DNA of 64,000 bases, taken from positions 62,001-126,000 of the forward strand of contig JAOASD010000006.1 in the NCBI GenBank assembly GCA_025210265.1, given 5' to 3'. The translations under genes were made by a program, and so were the position numbers. This stretch comes from Pelagimonas sp. GTDB taxonomy: Bacteria; Pseudomonadota; Alphaproteobacteria; Rhodobacterales; Rhodobacteraceae. Of the stretch, positions 37,852-47,053 are shown one piece after another. Position 1 is the first letter of the stretch; every line of letters starts with the position of its first letter. The notes beneath the pieces are model-generated. The model searched no databases. It saw nothing but the letters and a program-made list of their open reading frames with translations, and was not told the DNA's origin.

Positions 37852-39123
37852 ATGGACGGGCTTTCACATCGGATCGACGCGCGGCGCGATGAGCTAATCG
37901 CCCTGACCCAGGATTTGATCCGCATCCCGACCCTGAACCCTCCCGGCGAGAATTATCGCGAGATCTGCGACTATCTACGCGCGCGGCTGGAACCGCGTGG
38001 CTTTGACTGCCAGCTGATCCGGGCCGAGGGCGCGCCCGGCGACAGCGACCGCTATCCGCGCTGGAACATCGTGGCGCGGCGCGAAGGCACCCGCCCCGGC
38101 GAATGTGTGCATTTCAACAGCCATACGGATGTGGTCGAGGTCGGCCATGGCTGGACCCGCGACCCGTTTGGCGGCGAGGTCGAGGACGACAAGATCTATG
38201 GCCGGGGGGCCTGCGACATGAAAGGCGGGCTGGCCGCGTCGATCCTCGCGGCCGAGGCGTTTCTGGACGAACACCCCGATTTCGCCGGTGCCGTGGAAAT
38301 ATCGGGCACTGCGGATGAGGAATCCGGCGGCTATGGCGGCGTGGCCTATCTGGCGGAACAGGGCCTGTTCCACCCGGCCCGTGTGCAACATGTGATCATC
38401 CCCGAACCGCTGAACAAAGACCGCATCTGTCTGGGTCATCGCGGCGGCTGGTGGGCAGAGATCGAAACACGGGGCGAGATCGCCCATGGCTCCATGCCCT
38501 TTCTCGGGGATTGCGCGATCCGGCATATGGGCGCGGTGCTGGACGCGTTCGAGGACAAGCTGTTCCCCGCGCTGGCCGCCCGCCGCACCGCCCTGCCCGT
38601 GGTGCCCGAAGGCGCGCGCCACGCCACGATGAACATCAACGCCATTCACGGTGGCCAGCCCGAACAGGCCCCGGACTTCACCGGCCTGCCCGCCTGCTGC
38701 GTGCCCGATCGCTGCACGATCCAGATCGACCGGCGCTATCTGTCTGAGGAAAGTTTTGACGAGGTGCGTGGCGAGGTTGTGGACCTGCTGGAAGACCTGC
38801 GCAGCCAGCGCCCCAAATTCGACTACGCTCTGCGTGACCTGAACCAGATCACCCCATCCATGACCGACCGCAGCGCGCCGATTGTCACCACCACCGCCGA
38901 AGCGATGCAGGACGTGCTGGGCAAAGCGCCGGATTATGTCGCTTCGCCCGGATCCTATGACCAGAAACATATCGACCGGATCGGGCGGTTGAAAAACTGC
39001 ATCGCCTATGGCCCCGGCGTGCTGGATCTGGCCCATAAGCCCGATGAATGGATCGGCATCACCGATATGCTGGACAGCGCCAAGGTGATGGGGCGTGTGC
39101 TGGAAAAGCTGCTGCTGACGTAA
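37852..39123 (+). CDS. M20-family peptidase (acetylornithine deacetylase / succinyl-diaminopimelate desuccinylase type)
   Basis: A 423-residue zinc hydrolase. Metal ligands lie in HFNSHTDVVEVGHGW (near residue 87), IYGRGACDMKGGLAAS (near 118), SGTADEESGGYGG (near 152) and VIIPEPLNKDR (near 182); the late His is in GSYDQKHIDRIG. The product is longer than ArgE or DapE (about 380), with an insert between 200 and 260. The substrate is an N-acylated or peptide-like compound not inferable from context. AraC and DUF2125 genes flank it. Confidence 0.88.
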   Translation: MDGLSHRIDARRDELIALTQDLIRIPTLNPPGENYREICDYLRARLEPRGFDCQLIRAEGAPGDSDRYPRWNIVARREGTRPGECVHFNSHTDVVEVGHGWTRDPFGGEVEDDKIYGRGACDMKGGLAASILAAEAFLDEHPDFAGAVEISGTADEESGGYGGVAYLAEQGLFHPARVQHVIIPEPLNKDRICLGHRGGWWAEIETRGEIAHGSMPFLGDCAIRHMGAVLDAFEDKLFPALAARRTALPVVPEGARHATMNINAIHGGQPEQAPDFTGLPACCVPDRCTIQIDRRYLSEESFDEVRGEVVDLLEDLRSQRPKFDYALRDLNQITPSMTDRSAPIVTTTAEAMQDVLGKAPDYVASPGSYDQKHIDRIGRLKNCIAYGPGVLDLAHKPDEWIGITDMLDSAKVMGRVLEKLLLT

Positions 39124-39216
39124 CGCTCTGCGCCACAAACCCATCGCCTATCCCCTCATGCATCAAGGCCAGAACAGTTGAATAGCGCCCTTGCCCCCGG
39201 CGACCGTACCGCCTCT

Positions 39217-39999
39217 ATGCCTGCCAAGGTGTCGATCTACCCGATCACACAGGCCACCACCGCCACGTTCACCGAACTTTATTTCCGCCTGACCTTCCTG
39301 TTTTTCATTCAAAGCGGCAGTAAATACGTCGTGCATCCAACCCAGGGCGCGCTGCTGGCGCAGGAGGGCGATCTGATGATCTTTCCGCCGGGATCCATGG
39401 TGACAATGGAAAACCGGCCCGTGATGCATGACGATTACCGCGCATTAGGGGTGTGCTTTCCCCATGACCTGATCGCCTCTGTCTTTGCCGATGTTCCTCA
39501 GACGCAGGCCGGCACCGGCATCCAAATTCTGCGCGCGGCCCAAGATCGGCCTGCGGATATGCTGGCCCTGCTCACAGAGACTTTGGAAAACCCCGGATTG
39601 CCAGACAGGATCCGACAGCACAGGCTGCTCGAACCTTTGCTTTGGCTGCGGGACAAAGGTATCTACCTGCCCACCCGTTTCGAAGAAACGCCGCTCAGCC
39701 AACTCCGTCAGTTGATCGAAACGGATCTCAGCCATCCGTGGACCGCCAAAGACGCCGCCGAACATTTCGCCATGAGCGAGGCAACCCTGCGCCGCTGGCT
39801 GTCAAAAACCGGGCATGGGTTTGCCCGCATCCTGCTGCACACACGGTTGGAACACGGCCTGAGCCTGTTGCAAACCACAGAGGCCCGGATTTCGGACATC
39901 GCGTTGGATTGCGGCTTTAAAACGCCGTCACATTTTTCCGAGGCCTTTCGAAAAAGGTTCGGAATCAAACCCAAAGACATAAGATCCGCAGCAGATTGA
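39217..39999 (+). CDS. AraC-family transcriptional regulator
   Basis: A 260-residue regulator: an N-terminal cupin-like sensor part (residues 1-160, with EGDLMIFPPGSMVTMENRP) and a C-terminal double helix-turn-helix from LIETDLSHPWTAKDAAEHFA to the signature DIALDCGFKTPSHFSEAFRK. No ribosome site is strong; TTG 39178 is an alternative that would add 13 residues. It may control the M20 peptidase gene just upstream on the same strand or the YbhB-like gene downstream; this is inferred from position only. Base composition is slightly less GC-rich than the neighbours. Confidence 0.85.
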   Translation: MPAKVSIYPITQATTATFTELYFRLTFLFFIQSGSKYVVHPTQGALLAQEGDLMIFPPGSMVTMENRPVMHDDYRALGVCFPHDLIASVFADVPQTQAGTGIQILRAAQDRPADMLALLTETLENPGLPDRIRQHRLLEPLLWLRDKGIYLPTRFEETPLSQLRQLIETDLSHPWTAKDAAEHFAMSEATLRRWLSKTGHGFARILLHTRLEHGLSLLQTTEARISDIALDCGFKTPSHFSEAFRKRFGIKPKDIRSAAD

Positions 40000-40099
40000 T
40001 CGGAATACGATATTTTCTGCCCGCCAGCCGAAAGTCGCAGACCGGGTGTGCCGCTATATTCAGCGCCATCCCCCAAGCGTTCAGGAAAGGACTTGAACA

Positions 40100-40633
40100 A
40101 TGCGACGACACTCTCTTTTCACCGCGCTGATTGCGACACTTGGCCTGCCAGGCATGGCAATGGCTGGCGATTTTCACCTCAGCAGCCCCGATATTTCAGA
40201 GGGTGCCAAACTGAACCCCGCACAGGTGTTTCAGGGGTTTGGATGTGACGGGCAGAATATCGCGCCCAGCCTGTCATGGTCCGGCGCGCCGGACGGCACA
40301 AAAAGCTATGCGGTCACTGTCTATGACCCGGATGCCCCCACCGGGTCCGGCTGGTGGCACTGGTTCGCGTTCAACATCCCTGCAGATGTCATGACGCTGC
40401 CCGGCGGCGCTGCCCTACCCGAAGGCAGCACCCAGCTGACGAATGATTACGGCACTGTGGGCTTTGGTGGCGCGTGTCCGCCCCCCGGAGAGGTGCATCG
40501 CTACCGCTTTACGGTCCACGCACTGAGCACCCGGCTGCAACTGGATGATACGGTCAGCAATGCGCTGGCCGGGTTTATGGTCAATGCCAACAGCCTGGCG
40601 TCTGCCACACTCACCGCAGTCTACAGCCGCTGA
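40100..40633 (+). CDS. YbhB/YbcL family Raf-kinase-inhibitor-like protein, exported
   Basis: A 177-residue PEBP-fold protein with a signal peptide (MRRHSLFTALIATLGLPGMAMA). The ligand-site motifs YAVTVYDPDAPTGSGWWHW, then FNIPADVMTLP and GFGGACPPPGEVHRYRFTVH are present, matching the YbhB/YbcL subfamily. The periplasmic role is unknown; some homologues modulate host or protease responses. An AGGAAAGGA ribosome site precedes the ATG, and a terminator follows at 40640-40677. Confidence 0.92.
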   Translation: MRRHSLFTALIATLGLPGMAMAGDFHLSSPDISEGAKLNPAQVFQGFGCDGQNIAPSLSWSGAPDGTKSYAVTVYDPDAPTGSGWWHWFAFNIPADVMTLPGGAALPEGSTQLTNDYGTVGFGGACPPPGEVHRYRFTVHALSTRLQLDDTVSNALAGFMVNANSLASATLTAVYSR

Positions 40634-40639
40634 GCCGGC

Positions 40640-40677
40640 GCAGCGCCTCGGGTATACAGCCCGTGGCGCTGCTTTCT
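40640..40677 (+). terminator. terminator after the YbhB-like gene
   Basis: GCAGCGCC pairs with GGCGCTGC, with an inner CGGG/CCCG pair, followed by TTTCTT. It directly abuts the panC stop on the opposite strand. Confidence 0.75.
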
Positions 40678-41523
40678 TCAGACCGCGATATTGTCGATCA
40701 GGCGCACTCCGGCCAGCCAGGCCGCCGCCAGAAGGCGCGCGGGGCGGTCCGGGGTTTCCAGCAGCGACAGGTCGTCATTGGCGCGCAGGTCCAGATATTC
40801 GACCTCGTTGAAACCTGCCTTCAGGATGCGTTCCCGCGCAGCCGCGCCCAGGTCGGTCGCATTGCCGCCTGCGCGCAACCCTTCGGCCATGGCTTCCATT
40901 GCCTCGTTCAACGCCGGCGCTTTGACCCGCGCCCGATCCGACAACAACAGGTTGCGCGAGGACATGGCCAGCCCGTCTTCTTCGCGGATGGTCGGGCAGC
41001 CGACGACATCAACCCCCAGATCCAGATCCATGGACAGGCGGCGCACCACTTGCAGCTGTTGGAAATCCTTCTGACCAAAGAACGCCTTGTCGGCCATGGT
41101 CTGCCTGAACAGCTTGGTCACAACGGTCGCCACGCCATCGAAATGGCCGGGACGATGCGCCCCACACAGCACATCGGTCAGCCCCGCAACCGACACCGTG
41201 GTTGCAAAGCCCGCAGGATAGATCTGGTCGACATCGGGCACATAAACCGCATCAATACCAAAGCGCGCCAGCTTGGCCGCGTCATCCTGTTCTGTGCGCG
41301 GATAGTTTTCCAGATCGTCAGGATTGTTGAACTGTGTCGGGTTCACAAAGATCGTCACGATCACCCGGTCACAGGCCTGTTTCGCCGCCGCCACCAGGCT
41401 AAGATGCCCGTCATGCAGCGCGCCCATGGTCGGAACCACCCCCACGACCTCACCGGCCATTTTCCAGGCCTGGGTTTTCTCCTGAAGCGCGGCTTTGCTG
41501 CGCAGGATCGGCGGCAGGGTCAT
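40678..41523 (-). CDS. panC: pantoate--beta-alanine ligase (pantothenate synthetase)
   Basis: A 281-residue enzyme of the nucleotidyl-transferase class that joins pantoate and beta-alanine with ATP. Motifs: [19 protein letters not shown] with the HxGH-like site near residue 34, [37 protein letters not shown], and the late [13 protein letters not shown]. Its start overlaps the panB stop by four bases, so panB-panC is one coupled operon. Confidence 0.96.
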   Translation of the reverse strand: MTLPPILRSKAALQEKTQAWKMAGEVVGVVPTMGALHDGHLSLVAAAKQACDRVIVTIFVNPTQFNNPDDLENYPRTEQDDAAKLARFGIDAVYVPDVDQIYPAGFATTVSVAGLTDVLCGAHRPGHFDGVATVVTKLFRQTMADKAFFGQKDFQQLQVVRRLSMDLDLGVDVVGCPTIREEDGLAMSSRNLLLSDRARVKAPALNEAMEAMAEGLRAGGNATDLGAAARERILKAGFNEVEYLDLRANDDLSLLETPDRPARLLAAAWLAGVRLIDNIAV

Positions 41524-42383
41524 TTCTTTTCCTCGGTTTTGGTCGCGGATTTGTCCGGGACAGCGTCGCCAAAGCTGTGTTCGGCGGCCGGGAAACTCCG
41601 GGCACGCACTTCGGCGGCATAATCGGCGATGGCGCTTTGCGCATCATCCCCCAGATTGGCAAAGCGTTTGACGAACTTGGCCTTGAAGGCTGTGAACAGG
41701 CCCAGCATGTCGTCCAGCACAAGGATCTGGCCGTCACAGCCTGCCCCCGCACCAATGCCGATGGTCGGAATGGCGATGTCTGCAGTGACGCGGTCGGCCA
41801 GCGATGTCGGCACTTTTTCCAGCACAACGCAAAACGCACCGGCCTCGGCCACGGCCTGCGCATCGGCCATCAGTGCATCGCCCGCTTCGCCACGGCCCTG
41901 CACCTTGTAGCCGCCCAGCGTGTTGATCGACTGCGGCGTCAGGCCGACATGGGCCATCACGGGGATCCCGCGCGCCACGAGGAACGCAATGGTCGGGGCC
42001 ATTTCCACCCCACCTTCCAGCTTGACCGCACCGGCGCCGGTTTCGCGCATCAGGCGCGCAGCATTGCGGAACGCCTGTTCGCGACTTTCCTCATAGCTGC
42101 CAAAGGGCATGTCGATCACCATCATCGCGCGATTCAACCCGCGCGCCACGGCCTGGCCGTGCATGATCATCATGTCCATCGTCACACCCAGCGTGCTGGG
42201 CATCCCGTGCAGCACCATCCCGACGCTGTCCCCAACAAGGACAAAGTCGCAATGATCATCCATCAGCTGTGCCATCGGCGTGGTGTAGGCGGTCAGGCTG
42301 ACGATCGGCTCTTTACCCTTACGGGCGAGGATATCCTCGGGCAGAGGGGCCTTTTTGCTGGCAGTGGCGCTCATCTCGGTCAT
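41520..42383 (-). CDS. panB: 3-methyl-2-oxobutanoate hydroxymethyltransferase
   Basis: A 287-residue enzyme making ketopantoate, the first committed step of pantothenate synthesis. Motifs: [38 protein letters not shown] near 47-64, [30 protein letters not shown] and the late [20 protein letters not shown]. Overlaps panC at its stop (ATGA). Confidence 0.96.
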   Translation of the reverse strand: MTEMSATASKKAPLPEDILARKGKEPIVSLTAYTTPMAQLMDDHCDFVLVGDSVGMVLHGMPSTLGVTMDMMIMHGQAVARGLNRAMMVIDMPFGSYEESREQAFRNAARLMRETGAGAVKLEGGVEMAPTIAFLVARGIPVMAHVGLTPQSINTLGGYKVQGRGEAGDALMADAQAVAEAGAFCVVLEKVPTSLADRVTADIAIPTIGIGAGAGCDGQILVLDDMLGLFTAFKAKFVKRFANLGDDAQSAIADYAAEVRARSFPAAEHSFGDAVPDKSATKTEEKK

Positions 42384-42582
42384 CCTTTGAGCAACAAAAT
42401 TGCGCGCTCACTTAGCATTTGCTGCGCTGCGGAACCAGAGGGCAAATGCACACGCGCCTGTCACAGTGGGCACCGCCATGGGCGACCACCTTTCGCCGCA
42501 TCGCCTGAACGCCAGCTTGATCTTGGCGAAACATTCCCTGATTGTGCGACCAACACTCTATTTAAAATAGGTATTTCGCAAA
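42384..42582. promoter_or_regulatory. intergenic region between divergent panB and the RTX gene
   Basis: No gene is seen. The part nearest the RTX gene is AT-rich, with the near-palindrome CTATTTAAAATAG at 42558-42570 just before the ATG at 42583. This could include a -10 element, but no matching -35 is clear. No ribosome site is obvious. Confidence 0.35.
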
Positions 42583-44388
42583 ATGTTTCGGTTAACACCA
42601 ATTCAAACCGCTCCCAGAACAGCTCTATCCCCTTGGCAGCACAATTCTATCGCGGCCTTTTCTGACGGTGGTCTGGTATTGGCCTGGGACACAGGGCTGG
42701 TGCATCAATTTCAATTGGTTTCCCCCGAGGGCCTGTTTCAAAATTCAGGCGAGATAAGACCCGGAGGCCGGTCTGCCGTACCGAATATCGCAGTGCTGCC
42801 GGATGACCGATTTGTCATTTCCTATACCGCCGGGCAGGGCTTTGACGATGATAGCACATCTGGCTTTCAGATGTTTGATCGAGATGGCACATCTTTGTCC
42901 GATCCTATCCCGATTTTTTTAGGAGCCAGCACTCCAACACTCGCCCTCATAATCCAAAGCACCGATAACGGGGAAATTGCCGTCGCGGCCACCGGCTATG
43001 GATATGATGGGAGTGAGGGGGCGGCCATTCTGGGGCGCTTCGATACTGCAGGGAACGCGTTGTCCCCTGTCGCAATCGCCAATCAATCAACTGACAGACA
43101 GCAATCAGCCTATGACCTGGAAATCACCGAGAACGGGCAGATAATTATCGCGTGGTCGTCTGAAACGGTGCTACTGCGGCAACAATCCTCTTTTATCCGC
43201 ATATTTGACGCCGATGAGACAGCTGTAACAGACCAAATCCAGCTCAATCAGTATATTGTTAGCGACCAAGGGCGACCCAGTATCGCCATTCTGTCAGATG
43301 GCAGGATCATCGCCACGTGGGAAAGCGCATTTCAGGACCGCAGTGAAAAGGGCATTTACGCCCGGCTCTTTTCCGCCGATGGCGTCGCGCTGACCGATGA
43401 ATTCCGCGTCAATCAGCAAACCCTGGGCGATCAGACCAGACCCGATGTTCTGGCCATGCCCGACGGCGGCTTCACCATCGCCTGGACCAATTGGGAAACC
43501 GGCAATATCCATGCCCGCAGCTACGATACCGATGGAACGCCGCTAGCAGATGAGGTCGCGCTGACTGACGCAGAAGGCTATGAATTCCAGCAAGAGCTGG
43601 TCGGTCTTGGTGGAAACAGATTCGGCATGGTCTGGACCGCTTCAACCGACATGCTGGGTTTTGCCACCTTCTCGACCAACCAGCCCACGACGGAAAACGA
43701 CCTGATCAACGGCACCAGAGGCGGGGATGTGATCGCCGCGCTTGCAGGGGATGATCTGGTTTCGGGTTTGAAAGGCGCCGATGACCTGAACGGACAAGAC
43801 GGGGCCGACACTTTGCGCGGCGGCGTCGATGCAGACACTCTGACCGGTGGCAACGGCGACGACAATCTTTTGGGTCAGCGCCATGGCGATCTGATGTTTG
43901 GCGGCAATGGGCGTGACACGTTGAAAGGCGGCGGTGGCAATGACACGCTGTCGGGCGGCGCGGAAAACGACTTTTTGAAAGGCGGTACGCGCAGAGATTC
44001 GATCCTTGGCGGTGACGGGGATGACCGCCTGTTGGGGAACGCCCATAACGACACATTGCGCGGCGGATCCGGGAATGACCTGCTGATTGCCGGGGGCGAA
44101 AATGATCTGCTGGACGGCGGCGCAGGCGATGACACCCTGCGCGGAGGGGATGGTGCAGATGTGTTCATATTCTACCCGGACGCTGGCAATGACATCATTC
44201 AGGACTTTGATGTCCTGTCAGACAGCCTGCAGTTTCACATTCCCGATCCGGGCCAAGCCGATTACACCTTGCTCTCTGCCCAGGAACACCAGGACGGTCT
44301 TGTGTTGACCCTGACCGAAGGTGGGACAATCCTGCTGCAAGGCGTCACCGACGCAGAGGCTTTGAACATCGTGGTCGACTATCTCTGA
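42583..44388 (+). CDS. RTX-repeat (hemolysin-type Ca-binding) protein
   Basis: A 601-residue protein without a signal peptide. Residues 1-365 carry repeated units such as NIAVLPDDRFVISYTAG, SIAILSDGRIIATWESA and DVLAMPDGGFTIAWTN, suggesting a beta-propeller-like array. Residues about 376-528 hold 17 contiguous nine-residue RTX units (for example NGQDGADTL, TGGNGDDNL, DGGAGDDTL). The last 70 residues end hydrophobic (VVDYL), as in type I secretion substrates. No secretion ABC or membrane-fusion gene is nearby. The 5' half is visibly less GC-rich than its neighbours, hinting at transfer. Confidence 0.87.
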   Translation: MFRLTPIQTAPRTALSPWQHNSIAAFSDGGLVLAWDTGLVHQFQLVSPEGLFQNSGEIRPGGRSAVPNIAVLPDDRFVISYTAGQGFDDDSTSGFQMFDRDGTSLSDPIPIFLGASTPTLALIIQSTDNGEIAVAATGYGYDGSEGAAILGRFDTAGNALSPVAIANQSTDRQQSAYDLEITENGQIIIAWSSETVLLRQQSSFIRIFDADETAVTDQIQLNQYIVSDQGRPSIAILSDGRIIATWESAFQDRSEKGIYARLFSADGVALTDEFRVNQQTLGDQTRPDVLAMPDGGFTIAWTNWETGNIHARSYDTDGTPLADEVALTDAEGYEFQQELVGLGGNRFGMVWTASTDMLGFATFSTNQPTTENDLINGTRGGDVIAALAGDDLVSGLKGADDLNGQDGADTLRGGVDADTLTGGNGDDNLLGQRHGDLMFGGNGRDTLKGGGGNDTLSGGAENDFLKGGTRRDSILGGDGDDRLLGNAHNDTLRGGSGNDLLIAGGENDLLDGGAGDDTLRGGDGADVFIFYPDAGNDIIQDFDVLSDSLQFHIPDPGQADYTLLSAQEHQDGLVLTLTEGGTILLQGVTDAEALNIVVDYL

Positions 44389-44415
44389 CCGCGCCTGCTC
44401 AGAAAAGGATCGCAT

Positions 44416-45156
44416 ATGAGACTCGCCAACAAGACCGCCATCGTCACCGGCGCCGGATCGGGCTTTGGGGCGGGGATCGCGCGGCGCTTTCTTGAGGAAG
44501 GCGCGCAGGTGATGATCATAGATCGCAATGGCGCAGCCGCGCAGGGTGTTGCGGCTGAATTTGGCGGCATTGCGCATACTTGCGATGTCTCTGTCGGGGC
44601 CGAGGTCGATGCGATGATCGCCCGCGCCATTGATCTGATGGGCCATGTCGACATTCTGGTGAACAACGCGGGCGTGACCCATATGCCCGCCCCGCTCGAA
44701 ACCATATCCGAGGCGGATTTCGACCGGGTTCTGGCCGTGAACTGCAAGTCAATCTATCTGACTGCCCGCGCGCTGGTGCCGCATCTGAAAGCGCGCGGCG
44801 CGGGAAGCATCCTGAATGTCAGCTCCACCGCCGGGCTGTCACCGCGACCCAATCTGAACTGGTACAATGCTTCTAAGGGCTGGGTGAACACTGCCACCGA
44901 AACCATGGCGATCGAGCTGGCCCCGCTGGGGATCCGCGTGAACGCGCTGAACCCGGTGGCAGGCGAAACACCCCTGCTGGCCAGCTTCATGGGCGAAGAC
45001 ACGCCCGAGCGGCGCGCGGCCTTTCTGTCGACCATCCCGCTGGGCCGGTTTTCCACCCCGCAGGACATGGCCAACGCGGCGCTGTATCTGTGTTCGGACG
45101 AGGCCAGCATGGTCACCGGCACCTGTCTGAAGGTCGACGGAGGGCGCTGCATATGA
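44416..45156 (+). CDS. SDR family oxidoreductase
   Basis: A 246-residue short-chain dehydrogenase with VTGAGSGFGAGIARRF at residues 9-24, ILVNNAGVTHM near 85, a Ser in LNVSSTAG near 135, YNASK with Tyr about 154 and Lys about 158, and the end VTGTCLKVDGGRCI. No substrate is evident. Its stop overlaps the P1 peptidase start (ATGA), so the pair is coupled. Confidence 0.9.
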   Translation: MRLANKTAIVTGAGSGFGAGIARRFLEEGAQVMIIDRNGAAAQGVAAEFGGIAHTCDVSVGAEVDAMIARAIDLMGHVDILVNNAGVTHMPAPLETISEADFDRVLAVNCKSIYLTARALVPHLKARGAGSILNVSSTAGLSPRPNLNWYNASKGWVNTATETMAIELAPLGIRVNALNPVAGETPLLASFMGEDTPERRAAFLSTIPLGRFSTPQDMANAALYLCSDEASMVTGTCLKVDGGRCI

Positions 45157-46157
45157 AACCGGGCGCGCGCAATCTGATCACTGATGTCGCTGGGTTGACC
45201 GTCGGCAATGCCGAGGATCCGGTGCTGAAAACCGGCACAACCGTGCTGGTCGGAGACGCGCCCTTTGCGGCCTCGGTCGCGGTGATGGGCGGGGCGCCGG
45301 GGACGCGGGAAACAGACCTGCTGGCCCCGGACAAGACCGCGCCGGGGGCTGATGCACTGGTTCTGTCGGGGGGCAGCGCCTTTGGGCTGGCGGCGGCGCA
45401 GGGGGTGATGGATGCGCTGCACCGGGCGGGCCGGGGCTTTCCGGTCATGGCCGCGCGGGTGCCGATTGTGCCCGCCGCCATCGTGTTTGACCTGCTGAAT
45501 GGCGGGCAGATGGCGTGGGATCAGAACCCCTACCCCGCATTGGGAGAGGCCGCGCTGGCCAATGCCGGCCCCGATTTCGCACTTGGCAGCGTGGGCGGTG
45601 GCACGGGCGCGCAGACCGCGATGCACAAGGGCGGGCTGGGATCGGCCAGCCTGGCGCTGGACAGCGGCGTGACCGTGGGCGCGCTGGTGATTGCCAACCC
45701 GCTAGGCAGCGTCACCACCCCATCGGGACGGCATTTCTGGGCTGCTCCGTTCGAAGTCGCAGGCGAGTTTGGCGGGCTGGGTGTGGATCCCGTGCCGCAG
45801 ATCGTGCAGCCGCCCAGCCGCCGCATTCCGGCCATGGCGCAGCAGGGCAACACGACCATCGCCATCGTCGCCACCGATGCGGCGCTGGACAAGGGCCAGT
45901 GTCACCGTATGGCCGTGGCTGCGCATGACGGGATTGGCCGTGCCATCCTGCCCGCGCATTCCCCGATGGATGGCGATCTGGTCTTTGCCGCCGCCACAGG
46001 CGCGCGGATGTTGAGCGACCCGGCAAGCGATCTGACATGGATCGGCCACGCCGCCGCGCTGTGCCTGTCGCGCGCCATTGCCCGTGCGATCTGGGAGGCC
46101 ACGCCCGCGCCCGGCGACACGCTGCCCACGCTGAAACAGGATCTGGGGTTGAATTAA
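45153..46157 (+). CDS. P1-family peptidase (DmpA/NylC-like N-terminal nucleophile hydrolase)
   Basis: A 334-residue Ntn-like hydrolase. The core shows DALVLSGGSAFGLAAAQGVM, GSVGGGTGAQTAMHKGGLGS and QQGNTTIAIVATDAALDKG. Asn233-Thr234 in GNTTIA would be the self-cleavage site and N-terminal nucleophile by analogy with NylC-type enzymes; this is inferred. Such enzymes cut beta-peptides, D-aminoacyl amides or nylon oligomers. Start ATG 45153 overlaps the SDR stop. A long inverted repeat follows at 46188-46241. Confidence 0.88.
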   Translation: MKPGARNLITDVAGLTVGNAEDPVLKTGTTVLVGDAPFAASVAVMGGAPGTRETDLLAPDKTAPGADALVLSGGSAFGLAAAQGVMDALHRAGRGFPVMAARVPIVPAAIVFDLLNGGQMAWDQNPYPALGEAALANAGPDFALGSVGGGTGAQTAMHKGGLGSASLALDSGVTVGALVIANPLGSVTTPSGRHFWAAPFEVAGEFGGLGVDPVPQIVQPPSRRIPAMAQQGNTTIAIVATDAALDKGQCHRMAVAAHDGIGRAILPAHSPMDGDLVFAAATGARMLSDPASDLTWIGHAAALCLSRAIARAIWEATPAPGDTLPTLKQDLGLN

Positions 46158-46187
46158 CCGAAATCGCGGGACGCAAAGCGTTCCGCC

Positions 46188-46241
46188 GCGCCGATCCGCC
46201 CCCACGGGGCGGCGCGTTTGCGCCTCCCCTCGGATCGGCGC
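46188..46241. repeat. long inverted repeat between convergent genes
   Basis: GCGCCGATCCG (46188-46198) and CGGATCGGCGC (46231-46241) are perfect 11-base arms around a 32-base loop that has its own CCCC/GGGG pairing. It lies between the P1 peptidase stop and the sseB stop. No T run follows, so Rho-independent termination is doubtful; it may be an intergenic repeat unit. Confidence 0.55.
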
Positions 46242-46264
46242 TCAGTAGCCAGTGTTGCGGAAAC

Positions 46265-47053
46265 TCACCGCAGGATCGGTGGCTTTTCCGGGTCACTGCC
46301 GGGAGCGATCCGTTCGACCTGCGCTGGCTGTTCCGGTTCGGGCAGGTCAAAGCGCAGCCCAACACGGGCCAGCTCTGCCGCCAACGGGTCACTATCCGCG
46401 ATAAAGGTCACGTCCAGCGCGCCTGCCTCCAGCCCTGAGAACACCAGCGCCTCGTTGATCGCCTGCGCCAACGCGGCTTCGGCCCCCGGCACCGCGCCGG
46501 TCACGCCCAGCAAATGCCCTTTGGCCCCGCCCTCATAAGTCACCTGCACCAGATAGGCTGCGCGGGCCAGGCCCACCGCCGCCGCCAGTTTTGCGTCCAG
46601 CGCGGTCAGCAACATTTCAGGCAAGCCCACCGGTGGAGACAGGCTCTCGGGTTTGGCCTCGCCCTCTTGCGGGCCCTGATCCAGCACATCGACCAGCCAG
46701 GCCATCGCATCGCCGGGCAACAGGATAGAGGACGGTGCCACCTCAAGGTTCAGACCCAGCCCGATCCCCTGCCCCGCCAGCATCCGCGCCAGCGCCCGCC
46801 CCGAAAGCGCCGCATAGGGGGCCGCGCGTCCGACAAACCCGGCAAGACGTTCCTCAAGATCAAAGGCCAGCACAAATTTCTGATCCTGAAGCTCGAACAG
46901 TTCAGGTTCGATCTGATCGCCCTCCGGTTCGCGGGTCAGCAGCAGGAACAGCTCGCTATCGGCCACGCGCTCGTAGAACCGCAGGCGGGCGGCATCGTCC
47001 TGTGGGGCGGCCTCCATCGCAGCATGGGCAGCATCAATCGGAGTCTGGGTCAT
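46265..47053 (-). CDS. SseB family protein
   Basis: A 262-residue soluble protein. The N-terminal SseB domain has LRFYERVADSELFLLLTREP and FVLAFDLEERLAGFVGRAAP; the C-terminal part has LAAAVGLARAAYLVQVTYEG and NEALVFSGLEAGALDVTFI. SseB was named for enhanced serine sensitivity in E. coli; the biochemical function remains unclear. Its start overlaps the stop of the glycosylase-like gene by 20 bases, so the two are co-translated. Confidence 0.88.
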   Translation of the reverse strand: MTQTPIDAAHAAMEAAPQDDAARLRFYERVADSELFLLLTREPEGDQIEPELFELQDQKFVLAFDLEERLAGFVGRAAPYAALSGRALARMLAGQGIGLGLNLEVAPSSILLPGDAMAWLVDVLDQGPQEGEAKPESLSPPVGLPEMLLTALDAKLAAAVGLARAAYLVQVTYEGGAKGHLLGVTGAVPGAEAALAQAINEALVFSGLEAGALDVTFIADSDPLAAELARVGLRFDLPEPEQPAQVERIAPGSDPEKPPILR

